Below are positions 35,997 through 44,601 of a DNA stretch of 64,000 bases, piece by piece (the stretch's first letter is position 1; each line of letters begins with the position of its first letter). The stretch lies in the NCBI GenBank assembly GCA_018968885.1, contig JAGWZK010000006.1, positions 62,001 to 126,000 on the forward strand. The letters are read 5' to 3'. Source of the DNA: Planctomycetota bacterium. Lineage in GTDB: Bacteria > Planctomycetota > Phycisphaerae > Phycisphaerales > UBA1924. The notes beneath the pieces are model-generated. The model was not told where the DNA came from. It saw nothing but the letters and a program-made list of their open reading frames with translations, and did not search any database. A program made the position numbers and the translations under genes.

Positions 35997-36833
35997 TCAA
36001 CGGGCCGGTGCTTGGATCGCAGAACCGGAGTGACCGCCGCGCCCGGACGAGGTGTTGGAGTGCGCCCGCCCGCGGAAGATCCGGTCGACATGATCAAGCT
36101 CCTCAAGCGTGTTGATCGACAGCACATCCTCAGGCGGCACCGCCTGCACAATTTCCACTTTCTGGCCTTCTTGCGACAAGAGGCCAGGAACATCAGTCAG
36201 GTAATACTCGCCTGTCAGGGCGTTGCGGGTGACGCGGTCCAGCGCGCCAAACAGCGACGCGGCGTCGAAGCAGTAGTAGCTTGGGTTCACTTCCTTGATC
36301 GCTCGCTCCTGCTCGGTCGCGTTCTTCTGCTCGACGATCGCCTTGAAGCGACCATGAGCATCGCGGACGATGCGGCCGTAGCCGGTCGAATCCTCAAGCA
36401 CCGCCGTGGCGAGAGTGGCGCGGGCCTTGCTTTCGCGATGGCGAGAGAGGAGCATCTGCAAAGTCGACGGGCGGATCAGAGGACCATCGCCACAGAGGAC
36501 AAAAGTGTCCAACTGACCGGGAGTGAGGCCTGTGAAAAGCTCTTTGGCACTGCGGACAGCGTGACCGGTGCCGAGTTGCTCGGCTTGCACGGCGTACTGC
36601 ACGGTGTTGCCGTACGAAGCCAGTGCATCGCGAACCACTTCCTGCTTGTAACCGACGATGGCAACGATCCGATTGCACCCCGCCGCAAGACATGCATCGA
36701 CCACGGCGCGAATCATCGGCGCGCCACCGATCTGGTGGCAGACCTTGGGAAGGTCAGACTTCATCCGCGTGCCTTTGCCGGCACCCAGGATGATCGCTGC
36801 GGGAGCGGAACTTGTTGTAGCGGGCGAGGTCAT
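35997..36833 (-). CDS. glmU: UDP-GlcNAc pyrophosphorylase domain protein (GlmU N-terminal domain only)
   Basis: The 278-residue nucleotidyltransferase has the GlmU signature LGAGKGTRMKSDLPKVCHQIGGAPMIRAVVD, VQAEQLGTGHAVRSA, VLCGDGPLIRPSTL, GYGRIVRDAHGRFKAIVEQKNATEQERAIKEVNPSYYCFD and LTGEYYLTDVPGLL. The family is usually approximately 450 residues with a left-handed beta-helix acetyltransferase domain, which is absent; the protein ends after about 250 core residues with a short Ser/Gly/Arg tail. It may therefore only make UDP-GlcNAc from GlcNAc-1-P, with the acetyl transfer done elsewhere. Confidence 0.88.
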   Translation of the reverse strand: MTSPATTSSAPAAIILGAGKGTRMKSDLPKVCHQIGGAPMIRAVVDACLAAGCNRIVAIVGYKQEVVRDALASYGNTVQYAVQAEQLGTGHAVRSAKELFTGLTPGQLDTFVLCGDGPLIRPSTLQMLLSRHRESKARATLATAVLEDSTGYGRIVRDAHGRFKAIVEQKNATEQERAIKEVNPSYYCFDAASLFGALDRVTRNALTGEYYLTDVPGLLSQEGQKVEIVQAVPPEDVLSINTLEELDHVDRIFRGRAHSNTSSGRGGHSGSAIQAPAR

Positions 36834-36903
36834 GCGTCTCGCACGCGGCGTGTACCGATTGATTCAATCAAGTCCACTGATTCATCGCAACGCAGAAAGG
36901 AAA

Positions 36904-36975
36904 CTGGACGACCTGGACTCGAACCAGGAATAACAGAACCAAAATCTGCTGTGTTGCCAATTACACCATCGTCCA
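36904..36975 (-). tRNA. tRNA-Gln (anticodon UUG)
   Basis: A 72-nt cloverleaf reads on the minus strand: acceptor TGGACGA / TCGTCCA with discriminator G, D-arm with AATTGG loop, anticodon stem GCAGA / TCTGT enclosing TTTTGGT (anticodon TTG), and T-arm CCTGG TTCGAGT CCAGG. The 3' CCA is not encoded. It lies between the candidate RNA at 37062 and glmU. Confidence 0.96.
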
Positions 36976-37061
36976 GTGATTTTGCGATGGAGGGCGGAGC
37001 CATCTCCGCTGAGTGAATCATCGTTGCTGGGACATACGCCGCGTGAATACTCCGTGTTTGA

Positions 37062-37283
37062 TCGACTCTGATAGAGAGTCGACGGGGGCCATCGATCAAC
37101 CGAATCGCACGTGCGATCCCGGTTCGCGGCACCCGACACGGACAAGACCCGAAGGTCACCCGTAAGGCACACGCGGCAGGAGAAAGCCAAAGACTTTCTC
37201 AGGGCTGGGGCACCGGCAAGCCGCCGCCAAGTACTCCATGGTCCGCCTCGGGTGTTGCCACCTTCCGTCGGACTCGGCCCGTT
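37062..37283 (-). ncRNA. Candidate structured non-coding RNA, family unknown
   Basis: About 200 nt with dense pairing and its own promoter, no convincing ORF. Seen on the minus strand: an end-closing helix ACGGG..CC with GG..CCCGT; a GTCCG/CGGAC stem (37241-37245 with 37269-37273) carrying a GGTG-GCAA-CACC hairpin; a 7-bp GAGAAAG/CTTTCTC hairpin; a GACC-TTCG-GGTC hairpin inside ACGG/CCGT; AACCG/CGGTT enclosing the 14-nt palindrome ATCGCACGTGCGAT; and a final 8-bp TCGACTCT/AGAGTCGA hairpin without T-run. The motifs of RNase P, tmRNA, SRP RNA and 6S RNA were sought and not found. It could also be a leader of the following tRNA-Gln. Limits are approximate. Confidence 0.45.
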
Positions 37284-37289
37284 GTGTCA

Positions 37290-37317
37290 AGTGTAGAACC
37301 CCGACCCGGATTGTCCA
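37290..37317 (-). promoter_or_regulatory. Promoter of the candidate structured RNA
   Basis: TGGACA (-35) and TACACT (-10) are separated by 16 bp. The predicted start, 7 nt beyond the -10 box, falls on an A at the first base pair of the RNA's closing helix. Confidence 0.55.
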
Positions 37318-37355
37318 TTCCGGGCGGGTGATCTTGGTGGCTCGTTATATATATG

Positions 37356-38330
37356 TTAGGATGATGCCGAGTTGTTGTTATCGGACAATTCCTCCGCCGG
37401 AGTGTCGGTCGCTGGCTTCAGTGCCCGCTCGCTGACCACGTCATAGCAGGTTGCCAGAAGTCCGACTAAAGGGAATTTGGAATCGGTGAAGGGGCTGGCC
37501 CCCAGGCGGCGGAGGAGGGGGTGCGTAACTGCTGGTGGTTCGAGGGGGGTGCTGAGGTCCGCTAACCCGGGACCAGCGTCATAGAAGCTGGCGAGAGATT
37601 GGTCGAGGGCGGGAGGGACTATTTCCGGGGCGCGCTGGACGTACACGGGAGAGGCGCCGGTGATGGAGGCGGAGACCATGCGCCGCTGCCGCAGACGGTC
37701 CAAGAGGTCATCAACTGGCAGACCCCGCAAGCCGAAGATGGACATGGGCTCATCCGCGAGTCGATCGGCGAGGAGGTAGGCCAGGCACACGGAGTGGACG
37801 CACCAGGGCTTCGGGCGGGCGCAATTGCATTCCGTGACAATCTCTTCGGCCGAGTTTGGAACTAGGCGAAGGTTGTGGGCCGCGAAGACTTCTTCGACTG
37901 TGGGAGGGAGTTCGCCAGCGAGGAGTTTGGCTCCGTGCACTGCCTGATCGGACATGGCGGTGACGACGGGCCCCCACTGCTCTTCGTTGAAAGAGGCGAT
38001 TTTGAGCGTTGTGGTGTAGGCCTTGAACTGGCGGCCCTGAATGCTTGCAGAAACCACGCCAGGATCAAAGTTGGCCTTGCGCACCTGACCAAGGGTGAGG
38101 TACTCAAGCCCCTCGCGAACAACTGCGCCGGGCGCGGTCTGCTCGATCACGCGCAAAAGGCGGTGCGCACCCCAGCGGCTGGTTGTTGCTTCGGGGTCAT
38201 CTGCGTTGACATGGCCGCCATCTTTGAGTGGTTGCAGAATGCCGGAAATGGGGCGGAGCCCGCCGCGCACGCGACGTGGGTGCAGCAATTCCTGCTGCTG
38301 CTGTGGTGGTTTACGTTGCCAATCGGGCAT
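37356..38330 (-). CDS. SWIM zinc-finger protein
   Basis: The 324-residue protein has a SWIM-type CxCx(n)CxH cluster: Cys168 and Cys170 in ECNC, Cys177 and His179 in WCVH, preceded by the usual beta region (VSASIQGRQFKAYTTTLKIASFNEEQWGPVV) and followed by an alpha segment. The N terminus (DWQRKPPQQQQELLHPRRVRGGLRP) is basic and Gln-rich. SWIM proteins often lie beside SNF2 helicases, but none is present here. The ATG was chosen over a TTG at 38372; neither has a strong ribosome site. DNA or protein binding is inferred. Confidence 0.8.
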   Translation of the reverse strand: MPDWQRKPPQQQQELLHPRRVRGGLRPISGILQPLKDGGHVNADDPEATTSRWGAHRLLRVIEQTAPGAVVREGLEYLTLGQVRKANFDPGVVSASIQGRQFKAYTTTLKIASFNEEQWGPVVTAMSDQAVHGAKLLAGELPPTVEEVFAAHNLRLVPNSAEEIVTECNCARPKPWCVHSVCLAYLLADRLADEPMSIFGLRGLPVDDLLDRLRQRRMVSASITGASPVYVQRAPEIVPPALDQSLASFYDAGPGLADLSTPLEPPAVTHPLLRRLGASPFTDSKFPLVGLLATCYDVVSERALKPATDTPAEELSDNNNSASS

Positions 38331-38471
38331 CGGGGACAAGGGCACTCTCTCCAAACGAGTCGCGAACCCCAAGGGTTCACACGCTGGGGCGCGCTTTCCA
38401 CTTTGGAATCAAGAAAGCGTCAGAGAAGGTGCGAAAGTGCGGAATTGCGAGTGGAAATGCCCGAGCGGGCC

Positions 38472-39266
38472 TCAGGAAGTTGAGCCAGACTGCGTTTCAG
38501 AGGGGTTGTAGAAGGCGTGCAGCTGGGTGAAGAGGTCCGGATGGCGGGCCTGAAACTCTGCAGGGTTGGCGAAGTAGTGCTCGGTGGCAACCGCAAAGAA
38601 CTCGGCGGGGCTGGTGGCGCCATAGGGGTGAATGAAGGTGGGAACGCGATGAGCAAGGTCGCGGCGGAGGTGCGAATACTCGCGTGTGAAGACCTGACGC
38701 CATTCCTGCGCTGTGGTGCGATCGGGGAGATTGGGCGCTCCATCCATCGCACCATCGAGAGCGTCGAGTTGGTGGGCGAACTCGTGATGAACGACGTTGC
38801 GGCCGTTGGTGAGTCCGTGTGCCGCGGCTTCGACATCACGCCAGGAGAGAATGACCGGACCACCGGAAGCGGAACCGTAGAGAGCGGACCAGGACTCGCC
38901 ACTGGCGATGATCTGCTGCTCTTGAATGGTGCCGCCGGGGCCGGGGACTTTGATGGTCTTGGTGAATTTGTCGGGATAGACCAGAATGGTGTCGCAGAGG
39001 GGGAAGGCCTTGGCGGAGGAATTGACAACCAACATGCAGGCCATGGCGGCGATCACGAGCTTCATGTCTTGGGTAACTTCGAGTCCGTTGCAACCTTCAA
39101 AGCTCTTGGTGTCGAGAAAGTCAGCGATGCGCTGGCGAAGCTTGCTGCGTTCGCGTTCCTGAAGCGTGTGCCAAACGGCGAGATTCTGATCGAGCGTGGA
39201 TTCCCACGCCGGATTGAACTCGGGCGGGGTGGTGGAGAAGAGCTTGTCCTTGAGCCAGGTGAACAT
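38472..39266 (-). CDS. mtfA: Zinc-dependent peptidase, MtfA family
   Basis: The 264-residue protein matches the MtfA (YeeI) family: FLDTKSFEGCNGLEVTQDMKLVIAAMACMLV, ILVYPDKF, GPVILSWRDVE, the zinc-binding HEFAHQLD at 161-168, and TSPAEFFAVATEHYF, which supplies the third ligand. In enterobacteria MtfA is an aminopeptidase-like protein that binds the Mlc repressor; no Mlc-like gene is here, so the physiological role is open. The Met of MFTWLKDK is preferred; the longer reading has no family match. Confidence 0.88.
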   Translation of the reverse strand: MFTWLKDKLFSTTPPEFNPAWESTLDQNLAVWHTLQERERSKLRQRIADFLDTKSFEGCNGLEVTQDMKLVIAAMACMLVVNSSAKAFPLCDTILVYPDKFTKTIKVPGPGGTIQEQQIIASGESWSALYGSASGGPVILSWRDVEAAAHGLTNGRNVVHHEFAHQLDALDGAMDGAPNLPDRTTAQEWRQVFTREYSHLRRDLAHRVPTFIHPYGATSPAEFFAVATEHYFANPAEFQARHPDLFTQLHAFYNPSETQSGSTS

Positions 39267-39444
39267 GTGTGTCTCAGAGCGAGCGGCGTGCCAATGTGGC
39301 CTGCCTCCATGCTCTTGGATGCCATCCACAAGGGGAAGGAAACCGGCGAAGGGGTGCGGCATCAAAGGTCAAGGTCCGATATGCTTAGGGGAGAGCCCTT
39401 GATCGGGGCCGGATGCAATTAGAAACGGGGCTCAGCAGGTCAAA

Positions 39445-39624
39445 ATGGCAGATGGCATTGGCGGCAACAAGTTGTTCATGGTGATCTGCGCAATTCTGAT
39501 TCCACCCTTGGCGGTGGGGATCAAGAAGGGGATCAGTTGGCCACTGCTCATCTCGATTCTTCTGTGGCCGCTGGTTCCTGTGGCCATCATCTTTGCCCTG
39601 TACATCGTGCTGAAGGATGGTTGA
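39445..39624 (+). CDS. Pmp3/YqaE family small membrane protein
   Basis: A 59-residue protein with two hydrophobic segments: ILIPPLAVGIKKGI (residues about 18-31), then LLISILLWPLVPVAIIFALYIVL. The LPPLAV-like first helix followed by a K-x-G turn is the Pmp3/YqaE (UPF0057) signature; these proteins stabilise membrane potential under salt or cold stress. It ends with KDG. It is convergent with the SOUL gene, stops 8 bp apart. Confidence 0.8.
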   Translation: MADGIGGNKLFMVICAILIPPLAVGIKKGISWPLLISILLWPLVPVAIIFALYIVLKDG

Positions 39625-39632
39625 GGCGCGGC

Positions 39633-40508
39633 TTACGGAATTGATGCCGATTCAATTTTGATCGGGACCATGTCCGAAGCACTTCTGGGTTTGATGGGAA
39701 TCTGCACTTCGCCCCACTTGCGGCCGTTGGGCATCTCAGGGCCGTTGTAATACAAGGCCCGGGGCTCACCGGCGATTTCCCACTCAGTGTGCTTGGCCAG
39801 TTCGCTGCGCAGCGATGCGACCGCAGTATCAACCATGCCACGCGAATACACACCCTTGAATCCCATTGAAATCACGGTCATGGGCTGAACATCGACGACT
39901 TCGACACGCTCATTCTCTTTGGCGGTGCCGGTGGGGCCAAGATCGGTCGTGCGATAGAGGAAGGCCATGGTCCACTGCGGAGCCGCGTCCTTCTCCTGCG
40001 ATTGAGTTGCGCCATACTCCATCTCCACTGGAGAGGTCATGGCGATCTCGCGCTTCTTGATGTGATTGAAGAGAGGCCAGAAGCCCACGTTCATGCCGAT
40101 GTCAGGATTGGCCTGCCCCTTCACCTGAGCGCGGCGGACAAGCGGATAGCCCTTGATGTCTAACGCCTTAGGAGGTGTCGGCGCCGGATACCCCTCGGGC
40201 AATGGCGTGGTGATCTTCATGTCGCCAAAGCGGTACATATCGAACTGAATCGTCTCGCCATTTTCCTCGGTGTTGGTGGGGATTGCTTCGACTTTGGCAT
40301 CCATATCGCCAGCGATTCGCCTGATCTGCCCCGGAGCCATGTCTTGCTTTGCCTTGCCAACCAGGCCGGCTGCATCACATGCCGCGGTAGTTGAGCAGGA
40401 CTTTTCCTTAGAGGTTTGCGAACAGGAAGACGGGTCTCCCACAGTGCGGGCTGAGGCAAGCGAAGCAAGAGCCATCAAGAGGCCGGTAGCAGTGAGTCGA
40501 GACAGCAT
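39633..40508 (-). CDS. SOUL-family heme-binding-like exported protein
   Basis: The 291-residue protein has a Sec-type signal (MLSRLTATGLLMALASLASA), a Cys-containing linker (four Cys between about 28 and 45), and a SOUL/HBP domain: MYRFGDMKITTPLP, FWPLFNHIKKREIAMTSPVEMEY, WTMAFLYRTTDLG, VISMGFKGVYSRG, and PRALYYNGPEMPNGRKWGEVQIPI near the C terminus. SOUL proteins bind heme or related tetrapyrroles in some organisms. GGGAGGG precedes the ATG at a good distance. The Cys-rich linker could allow disulfides or anchoring. Confidence 0.88.
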   Translation of the reverse strand: MLSRLTATGLLMALASLASARTVGDPSSCSQTSKEKSCSTTAACDAAGLVGKAKQDMAPGQIRRIAGDMDAKVEAIPTNTEENGETIQFDMYRFGDMKITTPLPEGYPAPTPPKALDIKGYPLVRRAQVKGQANPDIGMNVGFWPLFNHIKKREIAMTSPVEMEYGATQSQEKDAAPQWTMAFLYRTTDLGPTGTAKENERVEVVDVQPMTVISMGFKGVYSRGMVDTAVASLRSELAKHTEWEIAGEPRALYYNGPEMPNGRKWGEVQIPIKPRSASDMVPIKIESASIP

Positions 40509-40605
40509 GAAACCCTCCCTTGTCTGAGTGGTTTCGCCATTCACCGGGGTGTGGATTCACCGCGAAAAAGACAACGATGCCCCCCGTGGTTCTTTCGGGC
40601 CCAAA

Positions 40606-41073
40606 TCACGCCGCCGCCCCACACTCCGGACACTGCAGCCCCGGCAACGACCGCATGTCGTACCCGCAAGAGCGGCACACACCATCAACCAACTTCTTCA
40701 TCTCTTCTTTGGAGACACCGAGCAGACCGACCTTGACACCCGCATCTTTGAGCGCTTTGGTGGCACGGGCATTTTCGCGGAGCATGATGAAAAGGCCGAA
40801 CAAAGGAATGATGAGCAAAATGCCAGCGATGATGGCAAGCACGATGTGCGTGCCGACGGCTTTGGAGAGGCGAATCACACCGATAATGACGCAGATAATC
40901 GCGGCCAAGTACACGAGCATCAGAGGCAGGATCACGAGTGCGGCATCTCCGCCAAATCCTGCCGCGCCGCCAACCACGAGCGCATAGCACACAACCATGG
41001 TGAGCAATCCAAACAGCAGAAACTTCTGGGCCTTGGCCACTTGCACCAAGTCCACGCGCTTCTTACCGACCAT
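40606..41073 (-). CDS. Membrane protein with C-terminal zinc ribbon
   Basis: The 155-residue protein has about three or four hydrophobic helices (residues 18-40, 45-65, 72-98) and ends with CRSCGYDMRSLPGLQCPECG, a four-Cys zinc-ribbon (CxxC...CxxC). This combination is a frequent planctomycete architecture of unknown function. It is divergent from the MATE transporter. Confidence 0.72.
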   Translation of the reverse strand: MVGKKRVDLVQVAKAQKFLLFGLLTMVVCYALVVGGAAGFGGDAALVILPLMLVYLAAIICVIIGVIRLSKAVGTHIVLAIIAGILLIIPLFGLFIMLRENARATKALKDAGVKVGLLGVSKEEMKKLVDGVCRSCGYDMRSLPGLQCPECGAAA

Positions 41074-41165
41074 CCCGGTGCGATGCGTTGAGGTTTCGAC
41101 GTACGTGCTGGCACTCTAACAGAATTCGTCACCGTACCCTGTAACCCCACTCTTTGGAATGTGAC

Positions 41166-42617
41166 TTGACAGAAACTTCATCCAATATCAGTTCGACGGC
41201 ACAAGAGCGTCCCCTGTGGGAAATGCTCAAGATCGCCGCGCCCACCGTGGCAACCATGACCTCCTACACCCTCATGCAGTTTGTCGACAAACTCATGTGC
41301 TCACGCATCAGCGATGACCCCATCTGGGTCGGCTCGCAAGGCAATGGAGGCCTCGCGGCGTGGGTTCCCATCTCCATCGTCATGGGCTCACTGTTTGTCA
41401 TCAACAGTTTCGTGAGTCAGAATCTGGGCGCGGGCAAACCCGAAAAGACCGCCGCGTATTGCTGGAATGGCCTGTGGATCTGCCTGATCGCGTGGGCACT
41501 CCTGATTCCGTACGGACTTGGCCTGGGCCACCTGTTTGAGTTCCTCCGCAGCGACGCTGCCACACCCGAAGACCTCGCGCGCCTCATCCGCCGCGATGAA
41601 CTCGCCACCGGCTATGGCCAGATTCTCATCTATGGCGCAGGCCTCACCATGTGTACTCGCGCCATCAGCCAATTCTTCTATGGGCTGCACAAACCCGGCA
41701 TCGTCCTAATGGCGGGGTTGATGGGCAACCTCACGAATCTCTGCCTCAACTACTGCCTCATCTACGGCAACTTTGGCTTCCCTGCCCTCGAACTCAAAGG
41801 CGCGGCCATCGCCACCGTGATCGGCACAGGTGTTGAGTTCCTGCTTCCCTTCGCGATCTTCTATTGGAAGCTCAACCCCACACATCACACCAGAGCGGCA
41901 TGGCGTCCCTCGTGGGCGCACATCAAAGACCTCTTCAAAGTCGGCTGGCCCGGCGGCGCAATGTTCGGCAACGAGATGATCTGCTGGAGCATCTTCATGG
42001 TGTATCTGGTGGGGAGTTTCGGCCCTGATCACAGCACCGCAGGATGGATCGCGCACCAGTGGATGACGCTCAGTTTCATGCCCGCCGTGGGCATCTCCAT
42101 CGCCGTCACCGCCGTCGTCGGCAAGCAAATCGGCGCTGGCAAACCAGAGGAAGCAGCCCGCCGCGCCAAGCTCGGACTCATGCTCGCCATGGTCTACATG
42201 GGTTTCTGCGGCATCTGCTTTATCCTCTTCCGCAAGCAGATGGTCAATGCGTTCATTGATGACGGCACCGACCCTGCAAAGGCCGCTTTCCTCATCAGCA
42301 TGGGGGGCAAGTTCCTCATCGCCACCGCAGCATTTCAGCTCGGAGATGCGATCGCCATGGTCCTTTCCGGCGCGTTGCGCGGCGCAGGCGATACCGTCTG
42401 GATCGGCATCGTCACCGTTGCCCTGTCCTGGATTCTGATTGTGGGAGGGGGCGTGTCGTTAGTCCGTTTTGCTCCGCAGTTGGAATCAGTCGGGCCTTGG
42501 ATCGCCGCCGCCGCATACATCCTCGCCCTCGCCACCGCCGTTGGCTGGCGGTTTGCCAGTGGGAAGTGGAAGAGCATGTCGCTGGTGAAAAATGATGGAA
42601 TCGCGGCCTCGCATTGA
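41166..42617 (+). CDS. MATE-family multidrug/metabolite efflux transporter
   Basis: A 12-helix Na+- or H+-coupled exporter. Conserved MATE segments are LKIAAPTVATMTSYTLMQFVDKLMCSRI (helix 1), the FVSQNLGAGKPEKTAAY loop, ATVIGTGVEFLLPF, AVTAVVGKQIGAGKPEEAARRAKLG (the second G-x-G-x repeat) and QLGDAIAMVLSGALRGAGDT. The start is doubtful: the frame opens at TTG 41154; I use TTG 41166, which has GGAA upstream, and an ATG at 41223 (MLKIAAPT) is the alternative. Substrate unknown; length 483 is normal. Confidence 0.88.
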   Translation: MTETSSNISSTAQERPLWEMLKIAAPTVATMTSYTLMQFVDKLMCSRISDDPIWVGSQGNGGLAAWVPISIVMGSLFVINSFVSQNLGAGKPEKTAAYCWNGLWICLIAWALLIPYGLGLGHLFEFLRSDAATPEDLARLIRRDELATGYGQILIYGAGLTMCTRAISQFFYGLHKPGIVLMAGLMGNLTNLCLNYCLIYGNFGFPALELKGAAIATVIGTGVEFLLPFAIFYWKLNPTHHTRAAWRPSWAHIKDLFKVGWPGGAMFGNEMICWSIFMVYLVGSFGPDHSTAGWIAHQWMTLSFMPAVGISIAVTAVVGKQIGAGKPEEAARRAKLGLMLAMVYMGFCGICFILFRKQMVNAFIDDGTDPAKAAFLISMGGKFLIATAAFQLGDAIAMVLSGALRGAGDTVWIGIVTVALSWILIVGGGVSLVRFAPQLESVGPWIAAAAYILALATAVGWRFASGKWKSMSLVKNDGIAASH

Positions 42618-42798
42618 GATGGGTTGAGGCGCTAACCGTCACCGGGCCCGCAGAATCAGCATCCAAGAGGGGTCGCGAGTTTCACAACGGTCACGACGGC
42701 GATCCCGATTTCGCGATCGACCAAACGACCTTCGTGTCCACAATTGCGACTGAGAATCAGTCTCATCCAGCACAAAATCGCACCTAGGATTGCTTCAT

Positions 42799-44043
42799 AT
42801 GACCACCCCTGCCCTTCCTATCTATCTTGACCATGCCGCCACCACTCCCTGCGACCCTCGCGTGGTGGAGGCAATGCTTCCCTATTTCACGACTCTGTAC
42901 GGCAACCCCGGCAGCCGCAACCACTCGTTTGGCTGGGATGCTGAACACGGCGTCGATACCGCTCGCGAGCAGGTCGCCGCGCTGATCGGGGCTGATGAGA
43001 AGGAAGTGGTCTTCACGAGTGGTGCCACCGAATCCAACAACATCGCGATCCGGGGCGCGGCTCTGATGTATGAGAAGAACCCCGCTGGCTCAGGCAAGCC
43101 CCGCGGCCACATCATCACTTGCATTATCGAGCACAAGGCCGTGCTGGACCCTTGCAAGCGTCTGCAGAAGGAAGGGTTCGAAGTCACTTTCCTCGAACCA
43201 CCCGCCGATGGCATCGTCACTGCTGACATGGTCAAGAACGCCATGCGCGACGACACCATCCTTGTCTCGATCATGTGGGCCAACAACGAAATCGGCACGA
43301 TCAATCAGATCCGCGAGATCGGCAAGCTTTGCCACGAGCGTGGCGTGGTCTTTCACACCGATGGCACACAGTGGGTCGGCAAGATGCCCACCAATGTCGA
43401 GGCCGACAACATCGATCTGATGAGCTTCAGCGGCCACAAAATCTACGGCCCCAAGGGCGTCGGCGGCCTTTTCGTCCGCCGCCGCAAGCCACGCATCCGT
43501 CTCACTTCGATCGTCGATGGCGGCGGGCAGGAGCGCGGCTTCCGCTCTGGCACGCTCAACGTGACCGGCATCGTCGGGCTCGGCAAGGCATGCGAGATCG
43601 CCAAGGCGCAGATGGCTGATGATGCCGCGCGTCTGGGCGTGCTGCGTAAGCACTTGGAAGACAGCGTGACAGCACAGCTCGATCACTGCCAGATTAACGG
43701 CCATCGTGAGAAACGCCTCCCCCACCTCACCAACATTTCCTTCGGCTTTGTCGAGGGCGAGAGCTTGATGATGGCGGTGAAGGAAATCGCCTGCAGCAGC
43801 GGTTCTGCCTGCACCAGCGCCTCACTCGAGCCGTCGTACGTGCTCAAGTCCATCGGCGTCGGCGATGAACTTGCCCACTCGTCGCTGCGCCTGTCGCTGG
43901 GTCGGCAGACGACGCGCGAGCAGGTGGATTACACAGTCAACGCCGTCGTCAAGGCCGTGCGCAAGCTGCGCGAGCTGTCACCTTTGTACGACATGCACAA
44001 TGAGGGGATTGATCTGTCCAAAGTTCAATGGGCACACCACTAA
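42799..44043 (+). CDS. iscS: Cysteine desulfurase
   Basis: PLP enzyme that takes sulfur from cysteine for Fe-S cluster assembly. The 414-residue protein has YLDHAATTP, VVFTSGATESNNIAIRG, EHKAVLDPCKRL, the PLP lysine Lys214 in SGHKIYGPKG, RSGTLNVTGIVGLGKAC and catalytic Cys338 in CSSGSACTSA. The mobile loop around Cys338 is the IscS/NifS type. AGGA lies 10 bases before the ATG. iscU follows by 80 bp and iscA by 49 bp; no iscR precedes it. Confidence 0.94.
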   Translation: MTTPALPIYLDHAATTPCDPRVVEAMLPYFTTLYGNPGSRNHSFGWDAEHGVDTAREQVAALIGADEKEVVFTSGATESNNIAIRGAALMYEKNPAGSGKPRGHIITCIIEHKAVLDPCKRLQKEGFEVTFLEPPADGIVTADMVKNAMRDDTILVSIMWANNEIGTINQIREIGKLCHERGVVFHTDGTQWVGKMPTNVEADNIDLMSFSGHKIYGPKGVGGLFVRRRKPRIRLTSIVDGGGQERGFRSGTLNVTGIVGLGKACEIAKAQMADDAARLGVLRKHLEDSVTAQLDHCQINGHREKRLPHLTNISFGFVEGESLMMAVKEIACSSGSACTSASLEPSYVLKSIGVGDELAHSSLRLSLGRQTTREQVDYTVNAVVKAVRKLRELSPLYDMHNEGIDLSKVQWAHH

Positions 44044-44048
44044 GACCC

Positions 44049-44091
44049 AAGTCAAAGTTGTAAGTTGAAATCTCAAAGTCAGAAATCAAAC
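44049..44091 (-). repeat. ACTTT-type intergenic tract (copy 3, inverted) between iscS and iscU
   Basis: Read on the minus strand the tract gives TTTCTGACTTTGAGATTT then CAACTTACAACTTTGACTT, the same unit as the other copies but in the opposite orientation. It occupies most of the 80-bp gap between iscS and iscU. Confidence 0.45.
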
Positions 44092-44123
44092 ACGCTTCAC
44101 CATTACGAATCTGGAGTATCACA

Positions 44124-44552
44124 ATGGCCTACGGCCCGAAGATCATCGAACACTACGAGAAACCCCGCAACGTTGGCAACTTCGGCACCACCGCCGAAGT
44201 CAAAAACCGCAAGGACATCGGCGTCGGCGTGGTTGGCGCGCCCGAGTGCGGCGACGTGATGCAGTTGCAGATCAAGGTCAACCAGTCCACCGGCGTCATC
44301 GAAGATGCCAAGTTCAAGTGCTTTGGTTGCGGCTCGGCCATCGCCAGCTCCTCCCTGGCCACCGAGTGGCTCAAGGGCAAATCCCTCGATCAGGCCGCCG
44401 AGATTAAGAACACCCAGATTGTCGAGGAACTGTCACTGCCTCCCGTCAAGATCCACTGCTCGGTATTGGCCGAAGACGCCATCCGCGCCGCCCTCGAAGA
44501 TTACAAGACCAAGAACGGCGTGGCATCGTCCGCCGCAGCCACTGCCCACTGA
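44124..44552 (+). CDS. iscU: Fe-S cluster assembly scaffold
   Basis: Scaffold on which the 2Fe-2S cluster is built from IscS sulfur. The 142-residue protein has the three cluster ligands: Cys42 (GAPECGDVM), Cys66/Cys69 (KCFGCGSAIASSS) and Cys112 (PPVKIHCSVLAEDAI), plus the LPPVK HscA-binding motif. No hscBA or fdx gene follows in this window. A short Ala-rich tail ends the protein. Confidence 0.96.
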   Translation: MAYGPKIIEHYEKPRNVGNFGTTAEVKNRKDIGVGVVGAPECGDVMQLQIKVNQSTGVIEDAKFKCFGCGSAIASSSLATEWLKGKSLDQAAEIKNTQIVEELSLPPVKIHCSVLAEDAIRAALEDYKTKNGVASSAAATAH

Positions 44553-44601
44553 ACCCATTCAAGACCACATACGTATAATCTGACGAAGTCAGGAGATCAT
44601 C

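Noticed and set aside
36882..37190. 102-residue minus-strand ORF over tRNA-Gln and the candidate RNA.
   Set aside because: Its middle (WCNWQHSRFWF...) is simply the translated tRNA, a known false-ORF pattern, and its start region is the structured RNA.
37062..37283. Possibility that the structured RNA is RNase P, tmRNA, SRP RNA or 6S RNA.
   Set aside because: None of the diagnostic sequence cores is present and the fold is a set of local hairpins rather than a 6S rod.
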